Shown: in pieces, positions 25,361 through 34,148 of the stretch
Layout: every line of letters starts with the position of its first letter
Position numbering within the stretch: the stretch's first letter is position 1
Source: Sphingomonas ginsengisoli An et al. 2013
GTDB taxonomy: Bacteria; Pseudomonadota; Alphaproteobacteria; Sphingomonadales; Sphingomonadaceae
Reading direction: 5' to 3'
Assembly: GCF_009363895.1 (NCBI RefSeq)
Contig: NZ_CP045434.1
Span: 1,984,001 to 2,048,000 of the forward strand
Length of the DNA stretch: 64,000 bases
The notes under the pieces: model-generated
What the model was told of the DNA's origin: nothing
Database searches by the model: none
The model's input: the letters and a program-made list of their open reading frames with translations, nothing else
Position numbers and translations under genes: made by a program

Positions 25361-27508
25361 ATGACTGTCACAGTGATCGCGATCGTCTGCGGACTGATTG
25401 CCGTGCTCTACGGACTTGTCACCAGCCGCCAGGTGCTGAGCGCGCCGGCCGGCGACCAGCGCATGGTCGATATCGCCGGCGCCATTCAGGAAGGCGCGCA
25501 GGCCTACCTCGGCCGGCAGTACACCACCATCGGCATCGTCGGGGTGATCGTCGCGGCGATCATCTTCTTCACGCTGGGCGGCCTCAGCACCGCCGGCTTC
25601 CTGCTTGGCGCGGTCCTGTCGGGCGTCGCCGGCTATGTGGGGATGAACATCTCGGTCCGCGCCAACGTCCGCACCGCGGAAGCCGCGCGGACTTCGCTTC
25701 AGGGCGGGCTCACCATGGCGTTCCGCTCGGGCGCGATCACCGGCATGCTGGTGGCGGGCCTCGGCCTGCTCTCGATCGCCGGCCTGTACTGGTATCTGAC
25801 CGGCCCCGGCGGGCGTGACCTGGCGGTCGAGGCCGATCGTCATGCCATCACCCAGGCGCTCACCGCGCTGGCGTTCGGCGCCTCGCTCATCTCGATCTTC
25901 GCGCGTCTCGGCGGCGGCATCTTCACCAAGGCCGCCGACGTCGGCGCCGACCTCGTCGGCAAGGTCGAAGCAGGCATCCCCGAGGACGACCCCCGCAATC
26001 CGGCGGTGATCGCCGACAACGTCGGCGACAATGTCGGCGACTGCGCCGGCATGGCCGCCGACCTGTTCGAAACCTACGTCGTGACGATCGGCCTTACGAT
26101 GGTCTCCATCGCCCTGCTGCTGCCCAATTCGCCGCTGCTCGGTCAGTTGATCGTGCTGCCGCTGCTGGTCGGCGGGGTGTGCATCATCACCTCGATCATC
26201 GGCACCTACATGGTCCGGCTGGGCAAGGGCCAGTCGATCATGGGCGCGCTCTACAAGGGCTTCTGGACCACCGCTGTCCTGTCGATCCCGGCGATCTATC
26301 TCGCTGCGCAATATGCGCTCGGCGACATGCACGCGGCGATCGGGGGCGGCGGTATCGTCAATCCCGACGGCACCGCCAACATCATCGACAGCGTGACCGG
26401 CATGGACCTGTTCTGGTGCATGCTGATCGGCCTCGCCGTCACCGGCCTTTTGGTCTGGATCACCGAATATTACACCGGCACCAACTATCGCCCGGTCAAG
26501 TCGATCGCCAAGGCGTCGGAGACCGGTCACGGCACCAACGTCATTCAGGGCCTCGCGATCAGCCTGGAGTCGACCGCACTGCCGACGCTGGTGATCGTGG
26601 TCGCGGTGGTCGCGACCTTCCAGATCGCGGGCATCATTGGCGTCGCCTTCGCCGCCACCAGCCTGCTCGCGCTGGCCGGCATGGTGGTCGCCTTGGACGC
26701 CTACGGACCGGTCACCGACAACGCCGGGGGCATCGCCGAGATGGCGGGTCTTCCCGACGACGTACGCGCGCGCACCGACGCGCTCGACGCGGTTGGCAAC
26801 ACCACCAAGGCGGTGACCAAGGGCTATGCGATCGGCTCGGCCGCGCTCGCCGCGCTGGTGCTGTTCGGCGCCTACACCACCGACCTCGCCCGCTACTTCC
26901 CCGGCCTCAAGGTCGATTTCGCGCTGAGCAATCCGTACGTCATCGTCGGCCTGCTTTTGGGCGCGCTGTTGCCCTATTTGTTCGGCGCCTTCGGCATGAC
27001 CGCGGTCGGCCGGGCGGCGGGCAGCGTGGTCGAGGACGTCCGCGAGCAGTTCCGCAACGACAGCGGCATCATGGCCGGGACCAGCCGTCCCAACTACGCC
27101 CGCACTGTCGACATCGTCACCAAGGCGGCGATCAAGGAGATGATCATCCCCTCGCTGCTGCCGGTGCTAAGCCCCGTCGCGGTCTATTACATCATCACCG
27201 CTGTCGCGGGCCAGGCGCAGGGCTTCGCGGCGCTGGGCGCGATGCTGTTGGGCGTAATCGTGTCGGGCCTGTTCGTTGCCATCTCGATGACCTCGGGCGG
27301 CGGCGCGTGGGACAATGCCAAGAAGTACATCGAGGACGGCAACCACGGCGGCAAGGGCAGTGAAGCCCACAAGGCCGCGGTGACCGGCGACACGGTCGGC
27401 GATCCCTACAAGGACACCGCCGGCCCGGCGGTCAATCCGATGATCAAGATCACCAACATCGTGGCGCTGCTGCTGCTCGCGGCCCTGGCGGCGCACGGCG
27501 CCGGCTGA
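25361..27508 (+). CDS. hppA: Membrane-bound proton-translocating pyrophosphatase
   Basis: HppA hydrolyses pyrophosphate and pumps protons (some relatives Na+) across the inner membrane. The 715-residue sequence has about 16 helices and the catalytic motifs [20 protein letters not shown] (about residues 193-212), [20 protein letters not shown] (about 213-232) and, near the end, [20 protein letters not shown]. The decisive GNTTKA segment (about 485) carries Lys, as in K+-independent H+-pumps, rather than Ala. ATG 25361 is preferred to an upstream in-frame codon at 25349. It ends at a strong terminator, so it is likely a single-gene unit. Confidence 0.97.
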   Translation: MTVTVIAIVCGLIAVLYGLVTSRQVLSAPAGDQRMVDIAGAIQEGAQAYLGRQYTTIGIVGVIVAAIIFFTLGGLSTAGFLLGAVLSGVAGYVGMNISVRANVRTAEAARTSLQGGLTMAFRSGAITGMLVAGLGLLSIAGLYWYLTGPGGRDLAVEADRHAITQALTALAFGASLISIFARLGGGIFTKAADVGADLVGKVEAGIPEDDPRNPAVIADNVGDNVGDCAGMAADLFETYVVTIGLTMVSIALLLPNSPLLGQLIVLPLLVGGVCIITSIIGTYMVRLGKGQSIMGALYKGFWTTAVLSIPAIYLAAQYALGDMHAAIGGGGIVNPDGTANIIDSVTGMDLFWCMLIGLAVTGLLVWITEYYTGTNYRPVKSIAKASETGHGTNVIQGLAISLESTALPTLVIVVAVVATFQIAGIIGVAFAATSLLALAGMVVALDAYGPVTDNAGGIAEMAGLPDDVRARTDALDAVGNTTKAVTKGYAIGSAALAALVLFGAYTTDLARYFPGLKVDFALSNPYVIVGLLLGALLPYLFGAFGMTAVGRAAGSVVEDVREQFRNDSGIMAGTSRPNYARTVDIVTKAAIKEMIIPSLLPVLSPVAVYYIITAVAGQAQGFAALGAMLLGVIVSGLFVAISMTSGGGAWDNAKKYIEDGNHGGKGSEAHKAAVTGDTVGDPYKDTAGPAVNPMIKITNIVALLLLAALAAHGAG

Positions 27509-27527
27509 TCGTCAAATCGAGCCATTG

Positions 27528-27569
27528 AAAAGCCCCGTTCCGACACCGGTCGGAGCGGGGCTTTTCTTT
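27528..27569 (+). terminator. Intrinsic terminator of hppA
   Basis: AAAAGCCCCGTTCCGACACC and its inverted complement GGTCGGAGCGGGGCTTTTCT form a long GC-rich stem directly followed by TTTTCTTT, 20 bases after the hppA stop. Confidence 0.9.
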
Positions 27570-27616
27570 AACCGCAATCAAGTTAGGCTGGGCCGCCAAA
27601 CAAGGGGGCTTGTTGC

Positions 27617-29563
27617 ATGTTGTGGTTGCGTTTGATCGCGCTGGGCGCGGTTGCGAGTGGCGCGCTGGGGGCGAACGGACCGGCGCAGACGACGCCGGCC
27701 GCTGCTGTGGTCGGAGCGACGACCGCCAAGCCGAGCATCGCCGATTTTGCTACCCCGCCGTCCCTGCGCTCGCCGATGATGTCGCCCGACGGCCGCTGGC
27801 TCGCCGCCCGCGCGGGAACCGGCAAGGACCAGCGCATCCTCATCATCAACGTCGACGACCCAGCCGGGCGGCCGCGCGCGCTGCAGACCGGCGACGTACT
27901 GTTTCGCTCGCTCTATTGGGCCGGGAACAACCGTCTCCTCATGACGGTGATCAAGCAGACACGCATCGGCGCGTTGTTCTTTCCCTACACGCGCCTGCTC
28001 ATCGTCGACCTTACCACTGGCCAGATCAAAGTCGGCGATCCCAAGAGCGACGGCTTATTCGTCGGCGAAGTCCTGTTCGTCGATCCCGACGGTCAATACG
28101 CCTTGGTGGCGAGTCAAAAGGACATCTACAGCAATCCGCAGGTGAAACGCGTCGATCTCGGCACCGGCGCCGCCGTGGTCGTCGAGAAGGAACGGCCCAA
28201 TGTCTGGGACTGGTTCGTCGACACCAATGGCACCGTCCGCGCCGGACTCGCCTACGACGATCGCAGCTGGAAGCTCTTCTACCGCGACAAGCCCGAGGAA
28301 TCGTTGCGCATCGTCAAGGGCCATTTCGACAAGGATGACGACAGCCGGATCGAGCGCTTCACCTTCGGGCCCTCCGGCAAGGGCACGATCATCACCAACG
28401 AGCGCACCGGTCGCTTCGGCGTCTACCACTACGACTTTGCCACCGGCGCCATTGGCGCGCCGATCTTCGAACATCCCAATGTCGATGTCGGTGAAGTCTA
28501 CGCCGACCAGTGGAGCGGCGACGTCGGCGGCGTCTCCTACGAAGACGACCGGACCCGCTTCCAGTGGTTCGACGCCGACATGCGCAAGGTCCAGAGTTCG
28601 ATCGACCGCGCCTTGCCGGACAAAGTCAACGAAGTGGTGAGCTTCAGCCGCGACAAGAACCGCGTGCTCGTGCGGTCGAGCGCGGCGACCGATCCTGGCG
28701 CTTATTACGTGCTCGATCGACGGCAATTGCGGATGAGCCCGGTCGCCAATCCCTACGACCGGATCGATCCGGCGGCGATGAGCAACGTCAAGAGCGTCAG
28801 CTTCAAGACGCGCGATGGCCTCGAGATTCCCGCTTACCTGACCTTGCCGCGCACTGCGGAGAAAGGCCCGCCACCACTGATCATGCTGCCGCATGGCGGA
28901 CCGTTCGCCCGCGACGACTGGCAATATGATCCCCTTGTGCAGTTTCTCGCCAGCCGCGGCTATGCCGTGTTCCAGCCCCAGTTCCGCGGATCGACGGGGT
29001 TCGGCCGCGCGTTCGCCGAACGGGGTTATGGCCAGTGGGGTCGAGCCATGCAGGACGACCTCGACGATGGCCTCGACTGGTTAGTGAAGAGCGGCCAGGT
29101 CGATCCCAAGCGGGTCTGCATCATGGGCCTGTCGTACGGCGGCTATGCGGCATTGTGGGGCGCCATCCGCAACCCGGAGCGCTATCGCTGCGCTGTCAGC
29201 TATGCCGGGGTTACCGACCTCGAAGCCCAACTTCGCGACAATCGCGAATCCTTTTCGGCGACCCGCTACTTCCGCGAATGGCGGACCCGCGTCGCGGGGC
29301 CCCAGAAGATCGATCTTGGGACCGTCTCACCGCTTCAGCAGGTTGCGCATCTCAACACGCCGGTACTGATCGCGCATGGTGAGAGCGACGGCACCGTGTC
29401 GTCCAAGCAAAGCCACGCGTTGGTGACCGCGCTCGAGCATCGCCATGCGCCGGTGACGTCCGTCTTCTACAAGGATCACGGTCACGACCTCGGCAACGAG
29501 GCCGACGAGACCGATTTCTTCGGCCGTCTCGAGACCTTCCTGGCCAAATACAACCCGGCCTGA
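27617..29563 (+). CDS. S9 family serine peptidase (prolyl-oligopeptidase / dipeptidyl-aminopeptidase type)
   Basis: A 648-residue exported peptidase. It has a signal peptide (residues 1-19, LIALGAVASGALG), a beta-propeller domain (about 45-390) that screens substrates, and a C-terminal alpha/beta hydrolase domain with the nucleophile GLSYGGYAAL (Ser about 508), the acid HGESDGTVSSK (about 596) and the His in KDHGHDLGNEADE (about 625). Likely acts in the periplasm on short peptides. It lies alone between two terminators; nothing in its neighbourhood suggests a specific pathway. Confidence 0.93.
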   Translation: MLWLRLIALGAVASGALGANGPAQTTPAAAVVGATTAKPSIADFATPPSLRSPMMSPDGRWLAARAGTGKDQRILIINVDDPAGRPRALQTGDVLFRSLYWAGNNRLLMTVIKQTRIGALFFPYTRLLIVDLTTGQIKVGDPKSDGLFVGEVLFVDPDGQYALVASQKDIYSNPQVKRVDLGTGAAVVVEKERPNVWDWFVDTNGTVRAGLAYDDRSWKLFYRDKPEESLRIVKGHFDKDDDSRIERFTFGPSGKGTIITNERTGRFGVYHYDFATGAIGAPIFEHPNVDVGEVYADQWSGDVGGVSYEDDRTRFQWFDADMRKVQSSIDRALPDKVNEVVSFSRDKNRVLVRSSAATDPGAYYVLDRRQLRMSPVANPYDRIDPAAMSNVKSVSFKTRDGLEIPAYLTLPRTAEKGPPPLIMLPHGGPFARDDWQYDPLVQFLASRGYAVFQPQFRGSTGFGRAFAERGYGQWGRAMQDDLDDGLDWLVKSGQVDPKRVCIMGLSYGGYAALWGAIRNPERYRCAVSYAGVTDLEAQLRDNRESFSATRYFREWRTRVAGPQKIDLGTVSPLQQVAHLNTPVLIAHGESDGTVSSKQSHALVTALEHRHAPVTSVFYKDHGHDLGNEADETDFFGRLETFLAKYNPA

Positions 29564-29579
29564 GACGCAGCGAGGGCGC

Positions 29580-29614
29580 AAAAAAAAACGCCGCGGCGAG
29601 GGATCGCCGCGGCG
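29580..29614 (-). terminator. Intrinsic terminator of the Ala-rich lipoprotein gene
   Basis: A perfect 11-bp stem, CGCCGCGGCGA (29589-29599) and TCGCCGCGGCG (29604-29614), loop GGGA. On the minus strand it is followed by a run of nine T (29580-29588 read as A on the plus strand), placing it about 50 bases after the lipoprotein stop. Confidence 0.9.
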
Positions 29615-29663
29615 CTTCATGCTCTCGGGTCGGGAGTCTAGCCGGCCGTTGAGAAAGGCGTGC

Positions 29664-29960
29664 TTAGTGAGCGGCGTCCTTGGCCTTGTCACCGGCGTCC
29701 TTGGCGGCGTCGCCGGCCTTTTCGGCCGCCTTGCCAGCCGCGGCGGCATTGTCGCCGGCAGCCTGCATCGCCTGGTCGTTGCCGGTCGCCATCGCATTCA
29801 TGGTCTCGTTGGACGCGGCGTTGGCGGCATCGGCCGCATTGCTCGCCTCGACCGCCGCATTGGCGCTCTCGTTGGCGGCGGTGGCCGTGTCGGTCTTATG
29901 GCCGCAAGCGGCGAGCGTCAGCGCGCCACCAGCGAGCGCGATCATCAGAACTTTGCGCAT
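29664..29960 (-). CDS. Small Ala-rich lipoprotein
   Basis: A 98-residue lipoprotein. A signal peptide MRKVLMIALAGGALTLAACG ends in a lipobox LAAC (Cys at 19). The mature part is almost pure Ala/Asn/Asp/Lys helix with heptad-like repeats (NAADAANAASNETMNAMATG; AAEKAGDAAKDAGDKAKDAA), like Lpp-type or entericidin-type stress lipoproteins, but it has no clear C-terminal Lys-anchoring motif. It is its own unit with a strong terminator. Confidence 0.85.
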   Translation of the reverse strand: MRKVLMIALAGGALTLAACGHKTDTATAANESANAAVEASNAADAANAASNETMNAMATGNDQAMQAAGDNAAAAGKAAEKAGDAAKDAGDKAKDAAH

Positions 29961-30267
29961 ATTCCCTCCAACATTCCTATCAACTGCCCTGCCCGGCTGG
30001 CGTCTGTCACCGGCCGCGAGTCAGCCTCCCTGTTCAGGAACGCGAAAGGTTAGTGAGGGGTGCGGCCCGCAGCAAATGAACTTCCTGACAGCATCGGCTG
30101 GCTTGGCGCGTTGACGGCGCGGCGTCGACTTCCCATCTGGAGATCAGACGCTCGGGAGCGCTTCCCCGTCGGCACGCTTGCCGGGCCGGTCCTCCCTGTG
30201 CGCCTTCCCTTTTTGCCGCCGTCCCGCTAAGGGGCCGCGACTTTCACTTTTCGTCACAAGGAATTGC
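29961..30267. other. Intergenic space between divergent lipoprotein and infA genes
   Basis: 307 bases with no supported gene. It must carry the promoters of both genes. TTGACG at 30111-30116 is the only good -35-like word toward infA, but its -10 partner 17 bases on (CATCTG) is poor. A CT-rich stretch lies just before infA. I see no tRNA, riboswitch or repeat in it. Confidence 0.5.
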
Positions 30268-30519
30268 ATGGCCAAGGAAGAACTTCTCGAGATGCGCGGG
30301 CGGGTAGTCGAACTGCTCCCCAACGCGATGTTCCGCGTCGAACTCGAGAACGGCCATGAGATTTTGGGGCACACCGCCGGCAAGATGCGCAAGAACCGCA
30401 TCCGCGTGCTGACCGGCGACGAAGTGCTGGTCGAACTGACCCCCTACGACCTCACCAAGGGGCGGATCACCTACCGCTTCATGCCCGGCCGCGCCGGACC
30501 GCCCGGCTATAACGGCTAA
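30268..30519 (+). CDS. infA: Translation initiation factor IF-1 with extended C-terminus
   Basis: IF-1 is the small OB-fold factor that occupies the ribosomal A site during initiation. The chain reads [20 protein letters not shown] then [20 protein letters not shown] and [16 protein letters not shown], all canonical. Typical IF-1 ends at that point with 72 residues; this one has eleven further residues ([12 protein letters not shown]) for a total of 83. ATG 30268 has AAGGAA upstream. It leads a run infA-maf-RNase-like-yacG-tRNA-Phe, common in alphaproteobacteria. Confidence 0.97.
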   Translation: MAKEELLEMRGRVVELLPNAMFRVELENGHEILGHTAGKMRKNRIRVLTGDEVLVELTPYDLTKGRITYRFMPGRAGPPGYNG

Positions 30520-30528
30520 GCGCGGCCG

Positions 30529-31101
30529 ATGCGGCTGATCCTCGCTTCGGCGAGTCCGCGCCGCCTCGACCTGCTGGCGCGGATCGGGGTCGTACCCGAT
30601 GCCATCCTCCCCGCCGACATCGACGAGAGCGTGCCCGCCGGCGAGCGTCCAGGCGACCATGCGTTGCGCCTGGCAGCCGAGAAGGCGCAAGCCGTCGCCG
30701 CGCGCGAACCGGACGCGCTGGTACTCGCCGCCGATACGGTGGTCGCGGTCGGCCGCCGGATCCTGCCCAAAGTCGAGGACGAGGCGACGCTGCGCGCGTG
30801 CATGGCGCTGCTGAGCGGCCGCCGGCACCGGGTGATGACCGGGGTCGCGCTCGCCGCTCCGGGACAGCCGCTGCGCACCCGGCTGGTCGAGACGACCATC
30901 GCGATGAAGCGGCTGTCCGAGCAGGAAATCGACTATTACGCCGGGCACGGCGAATGGCGCGGCAAGGCCGGCGGCTATGCGCTGCAGGGCTATGGTGAGG
31001 TCTATGTCCGCCACATCGGCGGGAGCTATTCCAACGTCGTCGGCCTGCCGCTGGCCGAGACACGGCACCTGCTCAAGGCGGCGGGATATCCCCTTGCCTG
31101 A
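30529..31101 (+). CDS. maf: Maf-type nucleotide pyrophosphatase
   Basis: A 190-residue Maf protein that hydrolyses non-canonical or free nucleoside triphosphates to monophosphates. The N-terminal phosphate loop LILASASPRRLDLL, the substrate segment VLAADTVVAV (about residue 65), the motif LSGRRHRVMTGVAL and EWRGKAGGYALQGYG (about 142) are clear. Starts nine bases after the infA stop and overlaps the next gene. Which nucleotide (dTTP/UTP or m7GTP) it prefers cannot be fixed from the motifs I checked. Confidence 0.95.
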   Translation: MRLILASASPRRLDLLARIGVVPDAILPADIDESVPAGERPGDHALRLAAEKAQAVAAREPDALVLAADTVVAVGRRILPKVEDEATLRACMALLSGRRHRVMTGVALAAPGQPLRTRLVETTIAMKRLSEQEIDYYAGHGEWRGKAGGYALQGYGEVYVRHIGGSYSNVVGLPLAETRHLLKAAGYPLA

Positions 31102-32032
31102 ATGGGTCCACGAGCGCGGGATCGGGGAGACCCGGTGCGCGCTGGTCGACCGTGAGGCGATCGTCGAGGCGCGTGTCGTGCTCGATGGTACGCTGGCAGC
31201 CGGAAGCGTGGTCGACGCACGGCTGACGAGCGTCGGGACGAACGGCCGCAATGCGCTGGCGGTCGCCCAGGACGGGACCGAACTGCTGCTGCCGCACCGC
31301 CCCGCCGGGGTCAGCGAGGGCGGCGCGCTCCACCTCGAGATCACCCGCGAGGCGATTGCCTCGGTAGAGCGATGGAAGCGGCCGCTGGCGCGGGTCACCG
31401 ATGCCGCGCCGCAGTCAGCCCCGTTGCCGGGGCGACTGGCACGGCCGGGCGAACTCGCCGCCGCCGACTGGGACGAGATCGTCGAGCAGGCGCAGAGCGG
31501 GAGCGTGTCCTTCCCCGGTGGCAGCCTCGGCCTTTTCGCGACCCCTGCGATGACGCTGATCGACGTCGACGGCCATTTGCCGCCCGGCGAGCTGGCGGTG
31601 GCCGGGGCGCGCGCCGCCGCGCAGGCGATCCGGCGGCTCGGCATCGGCGGCTCGATCGGGATCGACCTGCCGACGGTCGCGGGCAAGGCCCCGCGCGCCG
31701 CCTCCGCCGAGGCAATCGACGCGGTGCTTACCGGCACCCGGTTCGAGCGGACCGCGGTCAACGGCTTCGGTTTCCTTCAGCTGGTCCGCCCGCGCCGGCA
31801 CGCCTCCCTGCTCGAGCTGGCGCTCGACCGCCCGGCGTTCGCGGCACGGCAGCTGCTGCGCCAGGCCGCGAGCGCGCACGGGCCGGCGACGCTGGTCGCC
31901 GCGCCGGCCGTCGTCAGCCTGCTCGAGGCGCAGCAATCGTGGCTCGAACAGCTAGCCCGGGCGCGCGGCGGCGCGATCGCCTTGCGCGCCGACCCCGGCC
32001 TCGCCATCTGGGCGGGCCATGCCGAAGACTGA
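31094..32032 (+). CDS. Ribonuclease E/G-like protein
   Basis: A 312-residue protein of the RNase E/G family in a shortened form that lacks the long C-terminal scaffold. The N-terminal part (MPEWVHERGIGETRCALVDR, then IVEARVVLDGT) matches the start of RNase G-like proteins; the catalytic DNase-I-like part includes LIDVDGHLP and the family LPTVAGKAPR region. The length is under that of RNase G (about 490), and the zinc-link Cys pair is not evident, so activity may be altered. The start is TTG 31094, overlapping the maf stop by eight bases. Its 3' end overlaps yacG. Confidence 0.85.
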   Translation: MPEWVHERGIGETRCALVDREAIVEARVVLDGTLAAGSVVDARLTSVGTNGRNALAVAQDGTELLLPHRPAGVSEGGALHLEITREAIASVERWKRPLARVTDAAPQSAPLPGRLARPGELAAADWDEIVEQAQSGSVSFPGGSLGLFATPAMTLIDVDGHLPPGELAVAGARAAAQAIRRLGIGGSIGIDLPTVAGKAPRAASAEAIDAVLTGTRFERTAVNGFGFLQLVRPRRHASLLELALDRPAFAARQLLRQAASAHGPATLVAAPAVVSLLEAQQSWLEQLARARGGAIALRADPGLAIWAGHAED

Positions 32033-32198
32033 TCCCAAGCCCTGTCCGCTGTGCGGCCAGCCGCCCGCGCCCCAGCACCAGCCCTTCTGCAGCCGCGGCT
32101 GCAAGGATCGCGATCTGCTGCAATGGCTTGGTGAGGGCTACCGCATTCCCGGCCCGCCCGCCGCGGACGGGCTGGACAGCGACGAGGGGCACAGCTAG
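32019..32198 (+). CDS. yacG: DNA gyrase inhibitor YacG (zinc-binding)
   Basis: A 59-residue zinc-binding protein whose E. coli relative binds GyrB and blocks gyrase. Four cysteines CPLCG (9, 12) and CSRGC (24, 28) form the zinc knuckle, followed by the family helix KDRDLLQWLGEGYRIPG and an acidic tail. ATG 32019 lies inside the previous gene's 3' end, giving a coupled start. Length is normal. Confidence 0.93.
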   Translation: MPKTDPKPCPLCGQPPAPQHQPFCSRGCKDRDLLQWLGEGYRIPGPPAADGLDSDEGHS

Positions 32199-32238
32199 GG
32201 AGCCGCCTGCCCCGCAGCCGGTCTGGCTGCAGACGTGG

Positions 32239-32314
32239 GCCCAGGTAGCTCAGTTGGTAGAGCATGCGACTGAAAATCGCAGTGTCGGCGGTTCGACCCC
32301 GTCCCTGGGCACCA
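32239..32314 (+). tRNA. tRNA-Phe (GAA)
   Basis: 76 bases including the encoded CCA. Acceptor GCCCAGG (32239-32245) pairs with CCTGGGC (32304-32310); the D arm is GCTCAGTTGGTAGAGC, the anticodon stem TGCGA/TCGCA encloses loop CTGAAAA with anticodon GAA, and the T arm contains GGTTCGACC. It follows yacG by 40 bases, a common alphaproteobacterial arrangement. Confidence 0.97.
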
Positions 32315-32421
32315 TCGTTTCGAAGTGAAGTGGCCTAATGCCAGTTCCACCTTGCCGCCTATTCACTAGCCGCCGCCGCTGACTCCGCTAGGCTCGTCCT
32401 CTTCTTTCGATGAGGTGAGCG

Positions 32422-33414
32422 ATGCGCCGGCTGATCCCGTTCATGACGCTGATGGCGAGCGCCGCCGCCGCCCATGCCGCGTCGCCGCCATACAAGGTGG
32501 TCGCGCAGCTGCCCGCGGGCGACGGCGGCTGGGACCTGCTCAGCGTCGCCTCGGCCGACCGTCGGCTTTATGTTGCGCACGGAGACGGGGTGACCGCAAT
32601 CGATCTCCGCACCGGGCAAGCGACCGACCGGATCGTCGCCGGAGAGCGAGTCCACGCCGCGCTGGCCATCCCCGGCACGCACGAGGTGCTTTCGACCAAC
32701 GGCGGCACCAACACCGCCATCCTGTTCGACGGGCGCACCGGCAAGGTCCGCGCGACGATCCCGACCGGGACCAAGCCCGATGCCGCGGCCTGGGACCCGC
32801 TGACCCGCACGGTGTGGATCATGAACCCGGGCAGCGGCGACATCACCGTGATCGACCCGGTGACGGCCAAGGTCCTCTCGACGATCGCGGTCGGCGGCTC
32901 GCTCGAGCTTGGCGTCGCCGACGGGCGCGGCCGCCTCTACGTCAATGTCGAGGACAAGAATGAGGTCGTGGTGCTCGACACCAAGGCCCGCAAGCTGGTC
33001 GGCCGCTTCCCGCTGGCCGGCTGCGAAGGGCCGACCGGGATCGCACTCGACCCCGCCCTGAATGAGCTCGTCTCGGCCTGCGGGGAAAATGCGGTGGCGA
33101 TCGTCTCCGCGCCGGACGGCCGTCAGCTCGCCAAGCTGCCGATCGGCCGCGGCGCCGACGGGGCCGAAGTCGACGCCGCCCGCCACCTGGCGCTGATCCC
33201 CGCCGGCCGCGACGGGACGATCACGCTGATCCAGCTCGGCGCCAGACCGACCGTCGCGGGGCAGGTCGCGACCGCGGTCAGCGCGCGCACCATCGCGCTC
33301 GATCTCACCACCGGCCGGGCCTATCTGCCGTCGGCGCGCCTCGGCGCGGCCGTCGGAGCCGAACGACCGAAGGCGGTGCCGGGCTCATTCCGCGTCCTGG
33401 TGATCGCGCCCTAG
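32422..33414 (+). CDS. YncE-like beta-propeller protein, exported
   Basis: A 330-residue protein with a signal peptide (residues 1-20, LMASAAAAHA) and a seven-bladed propeller of the YncE / 40-residue YVTN type; repeated segments include RRLYVAHGDGVTAIDLRTGQ, DITVIDPVTAKVLSTIAVGG and NEVVVLDTKARKLVG. It is periplasmic. Ligand unknown; such proteins bind DNA, lipids or other proteins in different species. Its stop overlaps the opposite-strand outer-membrane-like gene by four bases. Confidence 0.85.
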   Translation: MRRLIPFMTLMASAAAAHAASPPYKVVAQLPAGDGGWDLLSVASADRRLYVAHGDGVTAIDLRTGQATDRIVAGERVHAALAIPGTHEVLSTNGGTNTAILFDGRTGKVRATIPTGTKPDAAAWDPLTRTVWIMNPGSGDITVIDPVTAKVLSTIAVGGSLELGVADGRGRLYVNVEDKNEVVVLDTKARKLVGRFPLAGCEGPTGIALDPALNELVSACGENAVAIVSAPDGRQLAKLPIGRGADGAEVDAARHLALIPAGRDGTITLIQLGARPTVAGQVATAVSARTIALDLTTGRAYLPSARLGAAVGAERPKAVPGSFRVLVIAP

Positions 33415-34148
33415 CGCGTCAGCCCGAGCGCCAGGTAGAAATGATAACCGGTGCGGTGGTCGGCCCAGGTTGGCCCGCCCGATAACAGGATCGAGGCATG
33501 CTCGCTCAGGCGCAGGATCGAGCCCAGCCCGGCGCGCGTCTGCGCGGTGCCGCCCTGCTGGTCGGCGCCTTGGCGGGTGATTTCGGCGCCGAGCGAGAGG
33601 GTGCGGCCCATGTCCTGGGTCACCGCAATCCCGGCCTGCCAGAAATCGCGATTGCCGCTCCCGGGATTGAGAGTGAAGCCGCCCCCGCCGAACAGGCTGG
33701 TGCCTCCCGCGAAATCCTTTTCCGCCCACACCGGCAGTAAGAGGCGAGTGCGCTCCCCCGGGCTGTGCGCCGCGGTCGGCAAGATCACGCGCGGGAAGAT
33801 GGCGATCGCGACCCCCGCCTTCTCATCATGAAGGAAGCGATATTTGACCCCGAGCTCGACGTCACCCGACCCACCGCGCCAGCCCTCGCCGGGGACATGG
33901 CTGAAGCTCAGCGGCAGCGTGGCGGTGAGCTGGACGCCCTTGGCCGCGCCATAGTTGAGGTCGAGCCCGGCGTCGGCGTCGATGGTCGAGCGGCGCCCTT
34001 CGCCGGCGCTGAAGGCGTACAACTCCCAATGGCCGAGGTCCGTCGGGACCGGATCGTCGGTGAGGTAGGGTGGGCCAGCCAGGGCCGGCCCCGCGCTTCC
34101 CAGCAGAGCGAGCGCCAGGACCCCCCTCGCTATAACCGACAAGGTCAC
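33411..34148 (-). CDS. Outer-membrane beta-barrel protein (phenol-MetA-degradation-like)
   Basis: A 245-residue exported barrel-like protein of the family named putative MetA-pathway of phenol degradation. A signal peptide (residues 3-25, VIARGVLALALLGSAGPALA) is followed by alternating strands (GHWELYAFSAGEGRRSTID, LDLNYGAAKGVQLTATLPLS, GDVELGVKYRFLHDEKAG) and a C-terminal strand with terminal hydrophobic pattern. Likely a small channel or lipid-binding barrel; substrate unknown. GTG 34148 overlaps the end of the SMP-30 gene (GTGA), so the two are coupled. Confidence 0.8.
   Translation of the reverse strand: MTLSVIARGVLALALLGSAGPALAGPPYLTDDPVPTDLGHWELYAFSAGEGRRSTIDADAGLDLNYGAAKGVQLTATLPLSFSHVPGEGWRGGSGDVELGVKYRFLHDEKAGVAIAIFPRVILPTAAHSPGERTRLLLPVWAEKDFAGGTSLFGGGGFTLNPGSGNRDFWQAGIAVTQDMGRTLSLGAEITRQGADQQGGTAQTRAGLGSILRLSEHASILLSGGPTWADHRTGYHFYLALGLTR

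Noticed and set aside
25283..26530. A 415-codon minus-strand frame opposite hppA
   Set aside because: Shadow of the pump gene; composition dominated by Asp, Arg and Gly with no motif.
29961..30267. Possible small RNA gene in the lipoprotein/infA space
   Set aside because: No promoter-terminator pair and no convincing stem were found, so no RNA feature is claimed beyond the promoter remark.
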